64,000 bases of DNA, taken from the NCBI GenBank assembly GCA_002706765.1, contig PAJV01000077.1, forward strand, positions 62,001 to 126,000. The letters run 5' to 3'. Position 1 is the stretch's first letter, and each line of letters begins with the position of its first letter. The notes under the pieces are model-generated. The model did not search any database. It had not been told where the DNA came from and was given only the letters and a program-made list of their open reading frames with translations. This DNA comes from Gimesia sp. Its GTDB lineage: Bacteria; Planctomycetota; Planctomycetia; Planctomycetales; Planctomycetaceae. A program made the translations under genes and the position numbers. Below are positions 62,837 through 64,000 of this stretch, one piece after another.

Positions 62837-63100
62837 TTATTGACTGGCTACAGCAGATTCCAAAGCAATTTTCGCCATACTGAGTTTATAGCAACTCTCG
62901 AAATCAGCACACTTCTGGCACTCTTCCCACTGATCATAATTTATTTCAACCGAGCGATCAGAGTGAACAGGTAGAACGCTCCCTTGGGGAGTCTTCATCC
63001 ACACTGTCAACACTTTACCCTCGTTCGGTACATTATCTTTCAAATGCAGGCTGTCGGGAAACATGTTTCCACAACAGTCTTTATGCGTTTCATTTTTCAT
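62837..63100 (-). CDS. Small cysteine-rich protein in ars operon
   Basis: An 87-residue protein with a CC pair (KDCCGNMF) at about residue 9-10 and a C-terminal cluster CQKCADFESCYK. The start at 63100 lies only five bases past the stop of the ACR3 gene and follows GAGAGAG; the longer frame (to 63190) overlaps that gene. I do not recognise the family. The cysteines suggest metal or arsenite binding. Confidence 0.7.
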   Translation of the reverse strand: MKNETHKDCCGNMFPDSLHLKDNVPNEGKVLTVWMKTPQGSVLPVHSDRSVEINYDQWEECQKCADFESCYKLSMAKIALESAVASQ

Positions 63101-63105
63101 GATTT

Positions 63106-64000
63106 TTACTCTCTCGCAGTAACAGTCGCTGTTGCTTCCAAAGCATCGGACACACCCTGATGTGGAAACCAGTTTTGTGTTCTGACACAAAATTTCACCA
63201 GCATTAACATTAAGGGAACTTCGATTAAGACTCCCACTACCGTAGCCAGTGCTGCTCCTGACGAGAGTCCATACAACATGGTTGCTGTCGCGATGGCGAC
63301 TTCAAAATGGTTCGAAGCACCAATCATCGCGGTGGGGGCGGCACTCTCGTAAGTCAGTCCCATCACTTTTGAAAGGAGATACCCCAGTGCAAAAATGACA
63401 ACGGTCTGGATAAACAGGGGGATGGCAATCCAGACAATCGTCATGGGATTGCTTAGAATCGTCTCTCCCTTGAAAGAGAATAGCAGAATCAATGTCACCA
63501 GCAATGCGGCAATCGTGACCGGTGTTAACACGTGAAGAAACTTCTCTCGAAACCATGTTTCTCCTTTTGTAGCAATCAGCCATTTACGGGAAAAGAAGCC
63601 TGCCACCAGTGGCAGGGCCACATAAACACCAATCGACAGCAATAAAGCCTGCCAGGGAACCGGCAATTTTCCCACGCCGAGTAAAAAACCTCCCAACAGC
63701 CCGTACAGCACCAGCATCGTTAAGGAATTGATGGCTACCATTACCAGTGTGTGACCATCGTTTCCTTTGGCCAGAAATCCCCAGACCAGTACCATCGCGG
63801 TGCAGGGAGCAATGCCCAGTAGAATACAACCTGCCAGATAACTTCTCCAGAGCGGTACTTCCAGCATTTTCACGCCATCGACGAGGACTACTTTGCCGGA
63901 ACCATATTCGGCTCCGACTGCAAGGTCGGCACCAAAAGGCATTTTGACATAGTCCACTGCTTCCGGTCCGATAAAAGTCAGAAACAAAGTTCCCAGAAAA
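63106..64000 (-). CDS. acr3: ACR3-family arsenite efflux transporter (5' partial)
   Basis: At least 298 residues of a ten-helix arsenite exporter are in the window; the frame is open at the right edge (...[14 protein letters not shown]), so the start is outside. The conserved cysteine motif [20 protein letters not shown] is present, as is the later [13 protein letters not shown] with the conserved Glu. Minus-strand operon order is acr3, Cys-rich gene, arsC, arsI. Any ArsR regulator would lie beyond the edge. Confidence 0.93.
   Translation of the reverse strand, partial: FLGTLFLTFIGPEAVDYVKMPFGADLAVGAEYGSGKVVLVDGVKMLEVPLWRSYLAGCILLGIAPCTAMVLVWGFLAKGNDGHTLVMVAINSLTMLVLYGLLGGFLLGVGKLPVPWQALLLSIGVYVALPLVAGFFSRKWLIATKGETWFREKFLHVLTPVTIAALLVTLILLFSFKGETILSNPMTIVWIAIPLFIQTVVIFALGYLLSKVMGLTYESAAPTAMIGASNHFEVAIATATMLYGLSSGAALATVVGVLIEVPLMLMLVKFCVRTQNWFPHQGVSDALEATATVTARE

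Overview
The window looks like chromosomal DNA of a planctomycete, probably a Gimesia-like member of the Planctomycetaceae. This rests on family content, not on a search. It carries two DUF1559 pseudopilin-like proteins, a DUF1552/DUF1592 cytochrome pair, carboxypeptidase-regulatory-like lipoproteins and a large ATP-grasp/alpha-E/transglutaminase operon. G+C is roughly half by eye. No rRNA, tRNA, CRISPR array, insertion sequence or integrase was seen. Both edges cut genes: a beta-propeller protein on the left and an ACR3 arsenite exporter on the right.

Layout. 1-3.1 kb: partial beta-propeller protein, small DUF6435-like protein, orphan NtrC-type regulator. 3.5-13.3 kb: stress/redox block with an epimerase-VKOR-SPW-glutamate dehydrogenase operon, cation exchanger, rhodanese, flavin-type oxidase, small helical protein, Hsp20 and a Lon-like protease. 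13.6-15.2 kb: DUF1559 plus lipoprotein. 15.7-25.2 kb: five-gene operon with two ATP-grasp/alpha-E/transglutaminase modules. 25.2-30.7 kb: DUF1552, DUF1592 cytochrome, lipoprotein and second DUF1559, all on the minus strand. 30.9-49.2 kb: mixed single genes (GntR, SDR, DinB, dioxygenase, DUF3500, two DUF805, SET, SUKH, YggL, TetR with two operators, CMD, inverse-autotransporter beta-helix protein, PcfJ-like). 49.5-50.4 kb: two adjacent genes each broken by one extra base in a homopolymer. 50.6-61.0 kb: RNA repair island. 61.1-64 kb: LamG protein and ars operon.

Three things stand out. First, the 50.6-61.0 kb island joins a known Hen1/Pnkp RNA repair pair to a second RNA ligase, an HD-polynucleotide kinase fusion, two nucleotidyltransferases, a small possibly ART-like protein and a helical-repeat protein, with many touching or overlapping genes. 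Second, six good -24/-12 (sigma-54) promoter matches lie between 3.1 and 15.7 kb. They sit beside a sigma-54 activator gene and precede that gene itself, the epimerase operon, the rhodanese, the small helical protein, a DUF1559 gene and the ATP-grasp operon. Third, in the fused second ATP-grasp/alpha-E protein, residues aligned with the ATP and metal site of the first module are replaced, so it may be a pseudoenzyme partner.
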